64,000 nucleotides of DNA from Mycobacterium sp. (GCF_002863225.1 NZ_PKEK01000039.1:62001-126000), one strand, 5' to 3'. Counted from the stretch's first letter, positions 1-8,152 are shown. Notes: generated by a model from the letters alone, not told the origin. Translations and numbers: made by a program.

Positions 1-396
1 GAGGTGTCGCTGCGGCGACTACACCAAGCCGTCAGCACGGCCGCAGGCGCACCGACCGCGGTGGTGCCGGGCGGGCTTTACGACCGGGCGCTATTTCTCG
101 AACAGCGAGGCCGCGCAACCATGTTCGTCGAAGCACCCCCATCGGCAGAGCCGCCCGAGGGCGTCCACGCCGAGGTCTTTCCCAGGGCCGAATTCGCGGT
201 GCTCCGCCACCCGGGCGGTCATGACGGCATCGACCGCAGTTACGCCACCCTGGGCGTCTACGTCAACGAACATCTGATCAGCAGCCAGGGACCCATTCGG
301 GAGCATTACCACGGCGGCACGCCCACAAATCCGGCCCGGTTCACCGCCACCGAGATCTGCTGGCCGATCTTCGGTACCACCGCGTCGCACGGATGA
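1..396 (+). CDS. GyrI-like effector-binding domain, C-terminal part of a probable MerR-type regulator (5' truncated)
   Basis: The frame is already open at base 1 (codons gag-gtg), so about 131 residues of the carboxy end are seen and the true start lies outside the window. The sequence has the features of a GyrI/AraC effector-binding fold: an opening ELSLRRL-like strand, a short region about avoiding heavy conservation, then a GHDGIDRSYATLGVYV-like segment and a final TEICWPIF strand, which is the usual end of the family. In MerR-type multidrug regulators this domain follows the DNA-binding helix and senses small molecules. An alternative is a stand-alone GyrI-like protein starting at the GTG at base 4. 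A hairpin at 471-502 follows it. Confidence 0.6.
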   Translation, partial: EVSLRRLHQAVSTAAGAPTAVVPGGLYDRALFLEQRGRATMFVEAPPSAEPPEGVHAEVFPRAEFAVLRHPGGHDGIDRSYATLGVYVNEHLISSQGPIREHYHGGTPTNPARFTATEICWPIFGTTASHG

Positions 397-470
397 CGGC
401 AGTCCAGGCCCGGCCGTTTCTCGGAACGGGTTGTGACGCGGACTCATTCGCTCTGATTTAGAGGCTAGAT

Positions 471-502
471 CGATGCTGGGCGCTCAGCCCGCCGCAGCAT
501 CG
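471..502. terminator. Hairpin between convergent genes
   Basis: An 8-bp stem CGATGCTG (471-478) pairs exactly with CAGCATCG (495-502). An inner GGGC/GCCC pair (478-481 with 487-490) can extend it. It lies between the end of the GyrI-like gene (396) and the end of the LLM gene (527), which converge. It has no clear T-tract, which is common for mycobacterial terminators. Confidence 0.45.
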
Positions 503-526
503 AGGACACCTTTGATTGTCAGTCGG

Positions 527-1444
527 TCAGTCCAGCACCTGTTTGAGCGCTTTACCGACAGCCGCGATCGAGCCCGGTGTGTAGCTGGGCATGTTGAAGA
601 TGACCCCGCCGACACCGGCGTCGAGGACCTTGGTCTTGATCTGATCGGCAATGGCCTCGGGGCTGCCGACCGCGGCACGGGACTGGAACTCTGGGGGCAG
701 CGAGTCGATGGTGACGTTGGGGTCAGGGAGCACGCTGATCAGCGTGCTGGTTTCCAGCGTCGCCGGATCACGTCCTGCCTCTTCGCAACGTTCCCGAACG
801 ACCTTCACCTTGCCGGCCAGCTGATCGAGCGGCGCGATGAGGTTGAGGTGGTCGAAGTGCTTGACCGCCAACGGGATCGTCTTTTTCTCCCCACTGCCGC
901 CGATCATCAGCGGAATGTGGTCACGCAACCGCGGATTGGCGAACGCGTCCTTGGTCTTGTAGTACACACCGTCGACAGTGACGCGCTCACCTTTGATCAT
1001 CGGCAGGATGATCTCGAGCGCTTCGTTGAGCTTGTTGAACCGGTCGGTGAACGTACCGAATTCGAAGCCCAGGGACTCGTGTTCGAGCTCGAACCAACCC
1101 GCGCCGATGCCCAGAATCGCGCGGCCCTGACTGATCACGTCGAGGGTGGTGATCTCCTTGGCCAGGAGGGTCGGGTTCCGGTAGGTGTTGCCGGTGACCA
1201 GCGTGCCGAGCTGCACCGATTCGGTGGCCGACGCAAGCGCACCGAGCGAGGTGTAGGCCTCCAGCATCGGCTCGGTCGGTTCGCCAAGGCCCGGCAGCTG
1301 ATAAAAGTGATCCATCACGAATACGGAGTCGAAGCCGGCCGCCTCCGCCTCCTGCGCCTGCGCAATGACTGTCGGGAAAAGCTCCTTCACACCGGTGCCG
1401 TACGAGAAGTTTGGAATCTGATATCCGAGTTTGATCGTCACCAA
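527..1444 (-). CDS. LLM-class F420-dependent oxidoreductase
   Basis: A 305-residue luciferase-like monooxygenase fold protein. It shows the N-terminal LGYQIPNF strand, the FVMDHF motif with a conserved His, the LGTLVTGNTYRNP segment, and the ILGIGAGW motif that binds the phosphate of the deazaflavin or flavin in this superfamily. Such proteins usually use coenzyme F420 in mycobacteria to reduce or oxidise small molecules; the substrate cannot be deduced. Start is the GTG at 1444, giving MVTIKLGYQIPN. It has no co-directional neighbour close enough for an operon. A second LLM protein lies at 14548-15357. Confidence 0.85.
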   Translation of the reverse strand: MVTIKLGYQIPNFSYGTGVKELFPTVIAQAQEAEAAGFDSVFVMDHFYQLPGLGEPTEPMLEAYTSLGALASATESVQLGTLVTGNTYRNPTLLAKEITTLDVISQGRAILGIGAGWFELEHESLGFEFGTFTDRFNKLNEALEIILPMIKGERVTVDGVYYKTKDAFANPRLRDHIPLMIGGSGEKKTIPLAVKHFDHLNLIAPLDQLAGKVKVVRERCEEAGRDPATLETSTLISVLPDPNVTIDSLPPEFQSRAAVGSPEAIADQIKTKVLDAGVGGVIFNMPSYTPGSIAAVGKALKQVLD

Positions 1445-1817
1445 TCCGACCCTAGTTGCGATTAAACGGAACCATAACCCCGTTTCGCTGATGGCGAACG
1501 AGGCGCTGCCCAGAGGTCGTCGACACCGTGCTCGCCGGCAGCAACATGCGCGTGTCGAGGATGCCAGCTGTCCGGGGCGTCAAACCGCGCCGTGCTGTGC
1601 GGCGCGCAAATCGCGAGCGGCCGTCGGCGCATCGAAGATCCGGTGACCACCAGCCAATTCGTCTGCGCCAGTGCGATTCTCCAGCAACATGTGTTGTTTT
1701 TGCTGTCGCCACTGTTCGTACCGCCGGTTGGTTGGAGTATTTCTGGGTATGCCCGTGGGTCTGAGTTGCTCGTAATGGCGAGTGGCGTTCGCAACTGCCG
1801 GGAAAACGGAGATACAG
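1445..1817. other. Gene-free spacer between divergent LLM and HAD genes
   Basis: This 373-bp stretch separates the LLM gene (minus strand) from the HAD gene (plus strand). Short open frames in it have no recognisable protein features and no good ribosome binding site. The only signal seen is a SigF-like GGGTAT element near 1745 (listed separately). Confidence 0.5.
1727..1750 (+). promoter_or_regulatory. Possible SigF-type promoter for the HAD gene
   Basis: GTTG (1727-1730) and GGGTAT (1745-1750) resemble the mycobacterial SigF pair GTTT and GGGTA. The 14-nt spacer is shorter than the usual 15-17, so the assignment is weak. It would give a leader of about 60 nt before the ATG at 1818. Confidence 0.25.
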
Positions 1818-2498
1818 ATGTCTGATGAGGGTTCGCCGGCGGTGTTGTTCGACCTCGACGGCACGTTGGTTGATACGAATTTCCATCACGCGGTCGCGTG
1901 GCAGCGCGCATTCGCCGATGTGGGCGCTCATGTGTCGTGTTGGCGCATCATCGAACTGTTGGGGCGCTCCGGCGATGAACTGGTCGTGGAGTCGATCGGT
2001 GAGGAACTTGCCGAACGTAGCGGCGATGCCGCGAAGGACGGCCACGACAGGTATTTCGGCGAATATGAACCTGCACTGCAGACGACCTCTGGTGCCCGCG
2101 ATCTGCTCCAGGCCATCACCGATCATGGGTGGCAGACGGTGTTGGCGACCTCGGCGGGGGAGACGACACTGAAGCTGTTGCGCCGGGTTCTGGACGCCGA
2201 TAACCTTGTCGGCCATGTCACTTCGAGCGCCGATGCCGACCGCGGCAAACCTCATCCCGATATTGTCAGCACAGCGCTTGAGCGCGCCGAGATTGGTGCC
2301 GAGGACGCTATTTTCGTCGGTGACGCCGTGTGGGACATGCAAGCGGGCAAACGCGCCGGAGTGCCGACGGTAGGTCTGCTCAGTGGCGGAGCAAGCCGCA
2401 AGGCGCTAGTGGACGCGGGTGCTGTCGCAATCTACGACGACCCACGCGACATCCTGGCCAATTTCAGCGACTTCATCAATCTGCGTACGAAGACCTAA
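1818..2498 (+). CDS. HAD-family hydrolase (phosphatase/phosphoglucomutase-like)
   Basis: A 226-residue haloacid-dehalogenase superfamily protein. Motif I is FDLDGTLVDT with the nucleophile Asp12 and the general acid Asp14. Motif II is the Thr/Ser in LATSAG, motif III the Lys in RGKPHPD, and motif IV the GDAVWD acid pair. The cap insert lies between motifs I and II, as in the phosphoglycolate phosphatase or beta-phosphoglucomutase-like group. The frame is open upstream to 1782, but ATG 1818 follows a purine-rich GGAAAACGGAG and starts just before the first strand. Substrate unknown. Confidence 0.85.
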   Translation: MSDEGSPAVLFDLDGTLVDTNFHHAVAWQRAFADVGAHVSCWRIIELLGRSGDELVVESIGEELAERSGDAAKDGHDRYFGEYEPALQTTSGARDLLQAITDHGWQTVLATSAGETTLKLLRRVLDADNLVGHVTSSADADRGKPHPDIVSTALERAEIGAEDAIFVGDAVWDMQAGKRAGVPTVGLLSGGASRKALVDAGAVAIYDDPRDILANFSDFINLRTKT

Positions 2499-2609
2499 CC
2501 CCTCACCGCCGTCCGAAAAACCGGCGGGTTCTGTTGCGGCTCAGGCACATGGCGCAGCAGCCGAATGCGCACTCCCTTTTCATGGACAGCGGGCATCTAT
2601 GATCAGGTG

Positions 2610-3146
2610 ATGAGCTTGCCTCCAAGTACCGAGTGGGCGCTGCACTGTTGCTGGTTATTGGCGCAAAGTGACGGCACCCCGGTAGCGCGACGTCGCCTCG
2701 CAGAATTTTTCGATTTGCCCGAACCCTATCTCGCCAAGGTGCTCAAGTCGCTTGTCAATGCCCACGTTCTGCAATCGGTACCCGGTAACGCCGGCGGGTA
2801 CCGACTCGCGCGGCCCGCGTCGAAGATTCGGGTGCTCGACGTGGTCGAGGCGCTCAGCGGTACCGAGCGGACGTTCCGCTGCGCGGAGATTCGTCAGCGA
2901 GGCCCGGTGGGTTTGTCGCGGGAGCAATGTCGCACTCCGTGCCGAATTGCGGCGGTGATGGACGACGCCGAAAACGCCTATCGGGACTCATTAGCGAAGA
3001 CCACCCTCGGCGATCTTGTCGCTGATACCTCCAAGCCGTCGGCGGACCGAGTGATTCGCTGGTTGGGTCCGCATGCGCGCGCCGCATTACAACCGCCGCC
3101 TGCCAGCCGCGCCAAAGGCCGGGGCCGCAGCGACGCCGACCGATAG
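2610..3146 (+). CDS. Rrf2-family transcriptional regulator
   Basis: A 178-residue Rrf2/IscR-family protein. The winged helix covers about residues 5-70, with the recognition segment LPEPYLAKVLKSL and the wing GNAGGYRLARP typical of the family. It carries three cysteines (Cys91, Cys107, Cys111) in the loop that binds an Fe-S cluster in IscR or NsrR, so a redox- or NO-sensing cluster is plausible. ATG 2610 is chosen because MSLPPSTEWALHC aligns with the usual start. The gene lies just upstream of the 3292-7117 operon and is its likely regulator. Confidence 0.85.
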   Translation: MSLPPSTEWALHCCWLLAQSDGTPVARRRLAEFFDLPEPYLAKVLKSLVNAHVLQSVPGNAGGYRLARPASKIRVLDVVEALSGTERTFRCAEIRQRGPVGLSREQCRTPCRIAAVMDDAENAYRDSLAKTTLGDLVADTSKPSADRVIRWLGPHARAALQPPPASRAKGRGRSDADR

Positions 3147-3193
3147 CTGACCGTCACGGATAGTCCGTGCGGAGCACTGCCACCGATTCAATA

Positions 3194-3239
3194 TAGATGT
3201 ATCGTATCTACGTTAACGTGTACAGTGGATGTCTATAAA
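3194..3239 (+). promoter_or_regulatory. Candidate promoter/operator of the PrpD operon
   Basis: This AT-rich island holds the inverted repeat TAGAT-n7-ATCTA (3194-3210), the perfect palindrome ACGTTAACGT (3210-3219) and a TATAAA box (3234-3239), which is about 50 nt before the first start codon at 3292. An Rrf2 regulator lies immediately upstream, so these are likely its binding sites. Confidence 0.45.
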
Positions 3240-3291
3240 GAACTGACACACCGCGAACATTGTCAGGAGCGCCGAGCAGGAGGGCTCAGTC

Positions 3292-3408
3292 ATGAACCCA
3301 CGACATCAGAGATCGCTTGACGGAGTTTTCGAACAGCGCGGGATAGCCGGCGGCGACGCCTTGCAGGCTTCTCGGGTCGAGAAGGCGGGGGAGTCGTTGT
3401 GGGGGTGA
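3292..3408 (+). CDS. Small ORF, 38 residues, leading the PrpD operon
   Basis: ATG 3292 is preceded by a strong Shine-Dalgarno CAGGAGGG (3277-3284) with good spacing. The 38-codon frame begins MNPRHQRSLDG and ends ESLWG, and its TGA (3406-3408) overlaps the start of the MmgE/PrpD gene (GTG at 3399 or, as a GTGA overlap, 3405). It has no cysteine, signal peptide or membrane segment, and I do not recognise a family. It may be a translated leader that couples translation to the downstream gene, or a small protein in its own right. Confidence 0.45.
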   Translation: MNPRHQRSLDGVFEQRGIAGGDALQASRVEKAGESLWG

Positions 3409-4808
3409 GTCATTCGACGGTCGACGCGGTAGCACGGTTCGTGGTGTCCGCTGAGTCGGACGACCTGAGTCCCTCGGCGCGCGCCGCACTCAAGCGCAAC
3501 GTGCTCGACAGCCTGGCATGCGCCATCGGTGCCCTCGACGGTGAACTCATCGGCGGCGTGCGTTCCCACACCGAACAATTCAGCAGTGCGCCCACCGCGA
3601 CGCTGGTCGGTGGCGGCCGCGTGTCGGTCGACCAGGCGGCGTTCTTCAATACGGTCCTGGTCCGCTATCCAGACCTTCTCGACACCTATCTGACGGCCGG
3701 TGGCCTGTGCCATCCCGCCGACAATTTCGGGACCGTGCTCGCAGTCGCCGAACACGTGCGCGCCCATGGCTCAGACTTCCTGCTCGGGCTGGCGCTCGCG
3801 TATGAGATCCAATGCCGCTTCAGCGCTCAGGTCCCATTGATGGCTCGCGGGCTGAATCATGCTCTGCAACTTGCTATGTCATCGAGCGCGGGCTCTGCGC
3901 GGCTGCTGGGTCTCGACGCGCACGCGACTGCCAACGCCATAGCCGCAACGACGGTGGACAACGTGTCCTTGGCCGCAGTGCACGCCGAACCGGTGTCGAA
4001 TTGGAAGGGAATCTCACCGGCGGTCACCGGCATGCGGGCGGTCTACGTAACGATGTTGGCCTCCCGCGGCATCACCGGACCGCACGCCGTTTTCGAAGGC
4101 CCCTACGGGCTAGACGGACTGCTGGAGCAGCACGTCGACTTCATGGTGACCGATCGCCGGCTCGACAGCGTCGAGCGGACTTACCTGAAGCAGTACTGCT
4201 CACTCATTCACGGCCAAGCGGTCATCGACGCCGTGTTGGCCGTGTGCTCGGAATACCAGTTAGGAGCGGACGACGTCGACACCATTACGGTCGATGTCTT
4301 CCAGGGGGCGTTCGACTTCGCCGGCGGCGGCTTGTACGGCCCGAAAGACAACGCTCACACCAAGGAGCAGGCTGACTACAACCTGAAGTACCTCAGCGCG
4401 GTCGCCGTCGTGGACGGCTCGGTCGGACCCGCTCAGCTCGAGACCGAACGCGTCCGCCGCCCCGACGTTCAGCAGATGATGCAGCGGGTCACCGTGCGCG
4501 CAGCCGACGATCTGACCGCCGCCTACCCGCAGCGCACCGCGGTTCGCATTCACCTCAGCACCCGCGACGGCCGCAGCTTCGACCGGGAGCAGGACGACTT
4601 CGAGGGCTCACCAACCCGCCCGCTGAGTTGGGACCGTGTGGTCGAGAAATTCCATTGGCTGGCTGAGCCTTTCAGCGACCACGCGTTGCGCGACGACATC
4701 ATCGCCGCGGTCGACACCCTCGATCAGATCACGGTCAGAGAACTGACCAGTCTGTTAGGCAAGGTCAGTCAAACGCCGCTGCGGGAACGCACCCGACACC
4801 GTTTGTGA
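3399..4808 (+). CDS. MmgE/PrpD family protein
   Basis: A 469-residue member of the MmgE/PrpD family, which includes 2-methylcitrate dehydratase, cis-aconitate decarboxylase and iminodisuccinate epimerase. Typical segments are RNVLDSLACAIGA near residue 30, the alpha-helical domain with DTYLTAGGLCHPAD, the GLNHA loop, and NWKGISPA near 195, a conserved active-site Lys region. Length matches the family. The start is GTG 3399, 5 nt after GGGGGAG; GTG 3405 is an alternative with a 4-bp overlap to the small ORF. It is followed at 47 bp by a nitronate monooxygenase gene. The substrate is unknown, but the context is not that of a prp (propionate) operon. Confidence 0.85.
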   Translation: MGVSHSTVDAVARFVVSAESDDLSPSARAALKRNVLDSLACAIGALDGELIGGVRSHTEQFSSAPTATLVGGGRVSVDQAAFFNTVLVRYPDLLDTYLTAGGLCHPADNFGTVLAVAEHVRAHGSDFLLGLALAYEIQCRFSAQVPLMARGLNHALQLAMSSSAGSARLLGLDAHATANAIAATTVDNVSLAAVHAEPVSNWKGISPAVTGMRAVYVTMLASRGITGPHAVFEGPYGLDGLLEQHVDFMVTDRRLDSVERTYLKQYCSLIHGQAVIDAVLAVCSEYQLGADDVDTITVDVFQGAFDFAGGGLYGPKDNAHTKEQADYNLKYLSAVAVVDGSVGPAQLETERVRRPDVQQMMQRVTVRAADDLTAAYPQRTAVRIHLSTRDGRSFDREQDDFEGSPTRPLSWDRVVEKFHWLAEPFSDHALRDDIIAAVDTLDQITVRELTSLLGKVSQTPLRERTRHRL

Positions 4809-4855
4809 CGAGACTGCTTAGCTGACGTCAGTGAGAGTCGAGGAGGTTAGACGTC

Positions 4856-5848
4856 ATGACACTGTCCACCCGATTCACCGCGCGTTTCGGTGTCAGGCAC
4901 CCGATTGCGTTGGCGCCCATGGCCATGGTGGCCGACTGGGAGCTGGCCCGGGCAGTCGGCGACGCCGGTGGCCTCGGAATCCTGGGCGCGGGATATGCAA
5001 CGCAACCCTGGCTTGACGACCAGCTCGAGAAAGGGCCGATCGACGGGCTCGGAGTCGGCTTCATCACCTGGGCGCTGGCGGAACATCCGGAATGCCTGGA
5101 GAAGGTCGTCGAGCGGCGACCCGCAGCGATCATGCTGTCCTTTGGTGACGCGGGTACCTTCGCGCCGGCGATACGCAACGCCGGCATCCCGCTGATCTGC
5201 CAGATCCAAACGATCGAGCAAGCTGGCCAAGCCATCGACATCGGCGCCGACGTCATCGTCGCCCAAGGTGGGGAAGCCGGCGGGCACGGGGCAGCGCACC
5301 GATCCAGCTTTACCCTGATCCCTGAGATGGCTGACCGGCTCGACCGGTACGCCCCCGACACGCTGCTGCTTGCCGCGGGCGGCGTCGCTGATGGCCGCTC
5401 GCTGGCGGCCGCGCTCGCCCTCGGCGCGGACGGAGCCATAGTCGGGACGCGATTCTGGGCTGCGGTGGAGTCGCCGATCCCCTCGGCCGCAAAGAAACAC
5501 GCCCTGGCGGCCTCCGGCGACGACACCGTCCGCCAGCGCGCGCTCGATATCGTTCGTCAGCTCGAATGGCCTGCGCCGTACACCATCCGGACTTTACGCA
5601 ACAGTTTCACCGAGCGGTGGCATGGCTACGAAGACGAGTTGCGTGCCGACGTCGACGTGCAACGTGCCCGCTTCCTCAACGCCCGGCAGGACGAAGACTA
5701 CGACTTCGCCGACGTGGTCGTCGGAGAAGCGATCGGTCAAATCAACCAGGTGCAGCCAGTGGCGGCGATCATCGATGAGATGGTCACCACCGCGAGCCGA
5801 ATCCTCAATCGGCGCGCAGCAGAGCTCGAAACCGACAAAGGACAATAA
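4856..5848 (+). CDS. Nitronate monooxygenase / 2-nitropropane dioxygenase-like flavoprotein
   Basis: A 330-residue TIM-barrel FMN protein of the nitronate monooxygenase family. Motifs are RHPIALAPMA at the N-terminus, GGLGILGAGY, the QGGEAGGHG signature (about residue 140) and AAGGVADGRSLAAALALGADG, the FMN phosphate loop, followed by GTRFWA. The strong GAGGAGG ribosome site at 4838-4844 fixes ATG 4856. The family oxidises alkyl nitronates, but many members act on other activated carbanions or enolates. The tautomerase gene starts 2 bp after the stop codon, so the two are co-translated. Confidence 0.85.
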   Translation: MTLSTRFTARFGVRHPIALAPMAMVADWELARAVGDAGGLGILGAGYATQPWLDDQLEKGPIDGLGVGFITWALAEHPECLEKVVERRPAAIMLSFGDAGTFAPAIRNAGIPLICQIQTIEQAGQAIDIGADVIVAQGGEAGGHGAAHRSSFTLIPEMADRLDRYAPDTLLLAAGGVADGRSLAAALALGADGAIVGTRFWAAVESPIPSAAKKHALAASGDDTVRQRALDIVRQLEWPAPYTIRTLRNSFTERWHGYEDELRADVDVQRARFLNARQDEDYDFADVVVGEAIGQINQVQPVAAIIDEMVTTASRILNRRAAELETDKGQ

Positions 5849-5850
5849 CG

Positions 5851-6243
5851 GTGCCCCTGATATACGTCGACCTCATCGAAGGTCGCACACCCGCGGCCAT
5901 CCGGACCGTGCTCGATGCGGTACACGACGCGGTCGTCGAGGCATTCGGTGTACCGCCCCGCGACCGTTATCAGGTGGTGCGCACCCATCCGGAACACGAA
6001 ATCGTGGCATTGGACACTGGTTTGGATATCGATCGGTCTGACGCACTCGTTATCGTGCACGTCGTGAGTAGGAGGCGTACTGCGGCTATGAAGCAGCAGT
6101 TCTACCGACTGCTCGCCGACAACCTGGCCACCCGGTGTGCACTCGATCCGACCGACTTGATCGTGTCAATCTCTGAAAACGGCGACGAGGATTGGTCATT
6201 CGGACACGGACGCGCTCAGTTCTTGACCGGCGAGCTGAGCTGA
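5851..6243 (+). CDS. Tautomerase family protein (Pro1 catalytic)
   Basis: A 130-residue tautomerase of the larger Tautomerase_2 type. The start GTG is followed directly by CCC, so removal of the formyl-Met exposes the catalytic Pro1 (PLIYVDL). The C-terminal ENGDEDWSFGHGRAQF segment is typical for this subfamily. Such enzymes convert enol to keto forms or act as malonate semialdehyde decarboxylase-like hydratases. It lies between the nitronate monooxygenase and the NIPSNAP gene, in keeping with a pathway that passes through an enol intermediate. Confidence 0.85.
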   Translation: MPLIYVDLIEGRTPAAIRTVLDAVHDAVVEAFGVPPRDRYQVVRTHPEHEIVALDTGLDIDRSDALVIVHVVSRRRTAAMKQQFYRLLADNLATRCALDPTDLIVSISENGDEDWSFGHGRAQFLTGELS

Positions 6244-6451
6244 CGGCTGCGTACCAACCGGTGGGTCTGCGCTGCAGACGCGCGGTACGCCGAGATCGCT
6301 TGGTGCTCAACCCGACTGCGGTCGCTCACGCTATCGCGCAACCCGCTGGGGTCAGTATCGACGAAGAAGTCATGCGCTCGACGGCGTAGAAATAGGTGTC
6401 ACCTTGCCGCCACGGGTGACGAGACGCCGTCGATGGAGAGGAATCGAGATC

Positions 6452-7117
6452 GTGTCCAAACCAGCAGTAATCAGCGGGGATGACGTCAGCCCCGCTGAGA
6501 AGGCGCTCCGCTACGAACTGACCACCCTGGCTTACCGACTGCCCGACGCCGCGTCGGCGAAAACCGGCATCGAGCCGTGGCTGACTTCGCCGGACGCCCG
6601 TGGTCGACTGCTCGGCAAGTGGGAAGCCGAACACGGCATTCTTGGGCGCGTCTACGTTCTGCGCGAATTCGAAGACGACGCTGAGTTGGCTGCCGAGCGG
6701 ATGCGCGCGACGCACAGTTCCAGGCCGTTCGGCGCCGGCAGCCACCTGACCGACCTGACGATGCAGGGCTTCGCACCGTTTCCTTTCATGCCGCGAGTCA
6801 CTACCGGGGAGTTCGGCTCCGTTTACGAAATCCGGGACTATCACCTCATTCCCGGTGGTCTTCCCGCAACCATCGATGGCTGGCGAGTCAAACTTCCAGG
6901 CCGTCACCTCGTCGACCCGATTTCCGTCGTCATGTACGCGCTCGACGGGCCGGCGCGCATTGTCCACATCTGGCCGTTCTCAGGACTCGATGACCGGGTA
7001 ACCGTCCGGCAGCGCCTCGTCGACGCAGGCAAGTGGCCGCCGCCCGGCGGCCCCGAGCACATATTGGAAGCCACCTCCACCATGGCTTGGCCGCTGCCCG
7101 GCTCTCCCCTGCACTAG
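6452..7117 (+). CDS. NIPSNAP-family protein
   Basis: A 221-residue protein with two ferredoxin-like alpha+beta halves. The second begins with YEIRDYHLIPG, the NIPSNAP hallmark, and ends with a HIWPF strand. The frame is open to a TTG at 6404, but GTG 6452 has GGAGAGGAAT 8 nt upstream. NIPSNAP and EthD-like proteins in bacterial operons are usually accessory proteins or dimeric oxygenase or isomerase-like enzymes in catabolic clusters. The 208-bp gap to the tautomerase suggests either a longer spacer in the same operon or an internal promoter. Confidence 0.75.
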   Translation: MSKPAVISGDDVSPAEKALRYELTTLAYRLPDAASAKTGIEPWLTSPDARGRLLGKWEAEHGILGRVYVLREFEDDAELAAERMRATHSSRPFGAGSHLTDLTMQGFAPFPFMPRVTTGEFGSVYEIRDYHLIPGGLPATIDGWRVKLPGRHLVDPISVVMYALDGPARIVHIWPFSGLDDRVTVRQRLVDAGKWPPPGGPEHILEATSTMAWPLPGSPLH

Positions 7118-7444
7118 AGGTAGATGCTGATCCGAAGATTGTGCGCACCAGCGGCCGCGCTGCGGGGCCGGCTGTCAGCGCCAATCCAATGATCAAGCCC
7201 TGGATCAATACGCAGCAAGTGATCGCGTCGAATTGACCGAACGTCGCACGATTCGTCGCGCAAATGGCCAGCGCACTGGCGCCGCTCGGACCAGGCGTAC
7301 CGCTGGCACCGGAACCCTAGGCGCTATCAGTTCGACACCACTGGTCAGGCGGTCGGCGAAGCGGCTGCGATCCGCGGTCCCGGTTGTCACAGCGGGGGAC
7401 TGCCGCCGCACGCACGTCTAGCATGCCCCGCGATGCGGCCGAGG
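7118..7444. other. Gene-poor stretch
   Basis: No protein with recognisable features, ribosome site or structured RNA was found on either strand. Open frames here are short, rich in Arg and Ala, and look like chance frames in high-GC DNA. It marks the boundary between the PrpD operon and the accessory-looking 7.4-11.5 kb stretch. Confidence 0.5.
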
Positions 7445-7753
7445 TCATCGTGCCCGGAGGTCTACTCCGCGAAGAAATGTCTGATCTGTCGGGACGACGC
7501 GTCGAATCCAGTCCCGTGGACAGACTATGCACCGAGAAGCGAAGGAACACTTCGCCGTCGCGGCGTTCGTGATCAATAGTCCCACCATGGTTTCGACGAT
7601 TCCGGTGGCGTAGGTGCGCAGCCGGGCACGGCGCTGTGATGCGCGACGGGTGGTCGAGGGTGTGAATAGGCGTGGGTTGGTGAAGTGGGCGAAGCCGATT
7701 CCTGCCAGCGTCAGCCCGGCGAGACGTGACGCGTCTGCACGGTGTGCGTCCAT
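7445..7753 (-). pseudogene. Decayed small membrane protein remnant
   Basis: The first 55 residues of this frame (MDAHRADASRLAGLTLAG..., GFAHFTNPRLF, then TYATGIVETMVGLL) look like a mycobacterial family of small two-helix membrane proteins with an AHF-P-LF motif followed by a G-ETALGL motif. The central region is degenerate, and the second transmembrane helix after GLLIT is missing; the remaining residues are Cys/Arg-rich and unlike the family. It sits 27 bp after a small membrane protein gene in the same direction. I infer frameshift decay; recall of the family is from memory and needs alignment. Confidence 0.4.
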
Positions 7754-7780
7754 GGTTGCTCCTGGTCGAGCCGCGAGTGG

Positions 7781-8152
7781 TTAGAGGCCGGTGGTTGTCG
7801 AGGATCGGTCGCGTTGTCGGCGCAGTGCGGTCATCGCCGGCTTGAAGCCGGCCACGATAGCCAGCGCGCCCCAGACGCGCCGCCGCTTCAACACCGAGTG
7901 ACACGATCCGACGTAGTCAGTGCCGACATCGTGTTGCGCTGCTGTGGCGGACGGGTGCGGTCTTCCGCGGTCGGCGGCGGTTGCAGGCCCGTAGTCGGCC
8001 ATCAATCCGCAGCCACAACTGATGTGACGGCCCGGGCGGTCGTAGGCATCGAGATGCGCCGGGGAACACAGCAGCGCCACGCCCGCGGCGAACGCCGCGA
8101 TGGCGAGCAGGCCACCTGTGAGCCGATCACCAAGCGCGCCAGCCGAACTCAT
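7781..8152 (-). CDS. Small membrane protein, uncharacterised
   Basis: A 123-residue protein with an N-terminal hydrophobic helix (about residues 12-31, LTGGLLAIAAFAAGVALL), a central polar loop containing a Cys-Gly-Cys and further His and Cys residues, and a second weaker hydrophobic segment near residue 95 (VWGALAIVAG). The frame is open upstream to 8272, but the sequence before ATG 8152 is Arg-rich and unlike a leader; 8164 is another possible start. Function unknown. The gene is divergent from the LGFP lipoprotein, and a 28-bp palindrome lies between them. Confidence 0.5.
   Translation of the reverse strand: MSSAGALGDRLTGGLLAIAAFAAGVALLCSPAHLDAYDRPGRHISCGCGLMADYGPATAADRGRPHPSATAAQHDVGTDYVGSCHSVLKRRRVWGALAIVAGFKPAMTALRRQRDRSSTTTGL

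Noticed and set aside
3210..3219. ACGTTAACGT taken alone as a special replication or restriction element
   Set aside because: A single 10-bp palindrome in a promoter region is better explained as part of a regulator site; no repeat of it was seen in the window.
7317..7904. 195-codon open frame on the minus strand in the accessory stretch
   Set aside because: It overlaps the decayed membrane gene in another frame and is Arg/Thr/Pro-rich without domain features.
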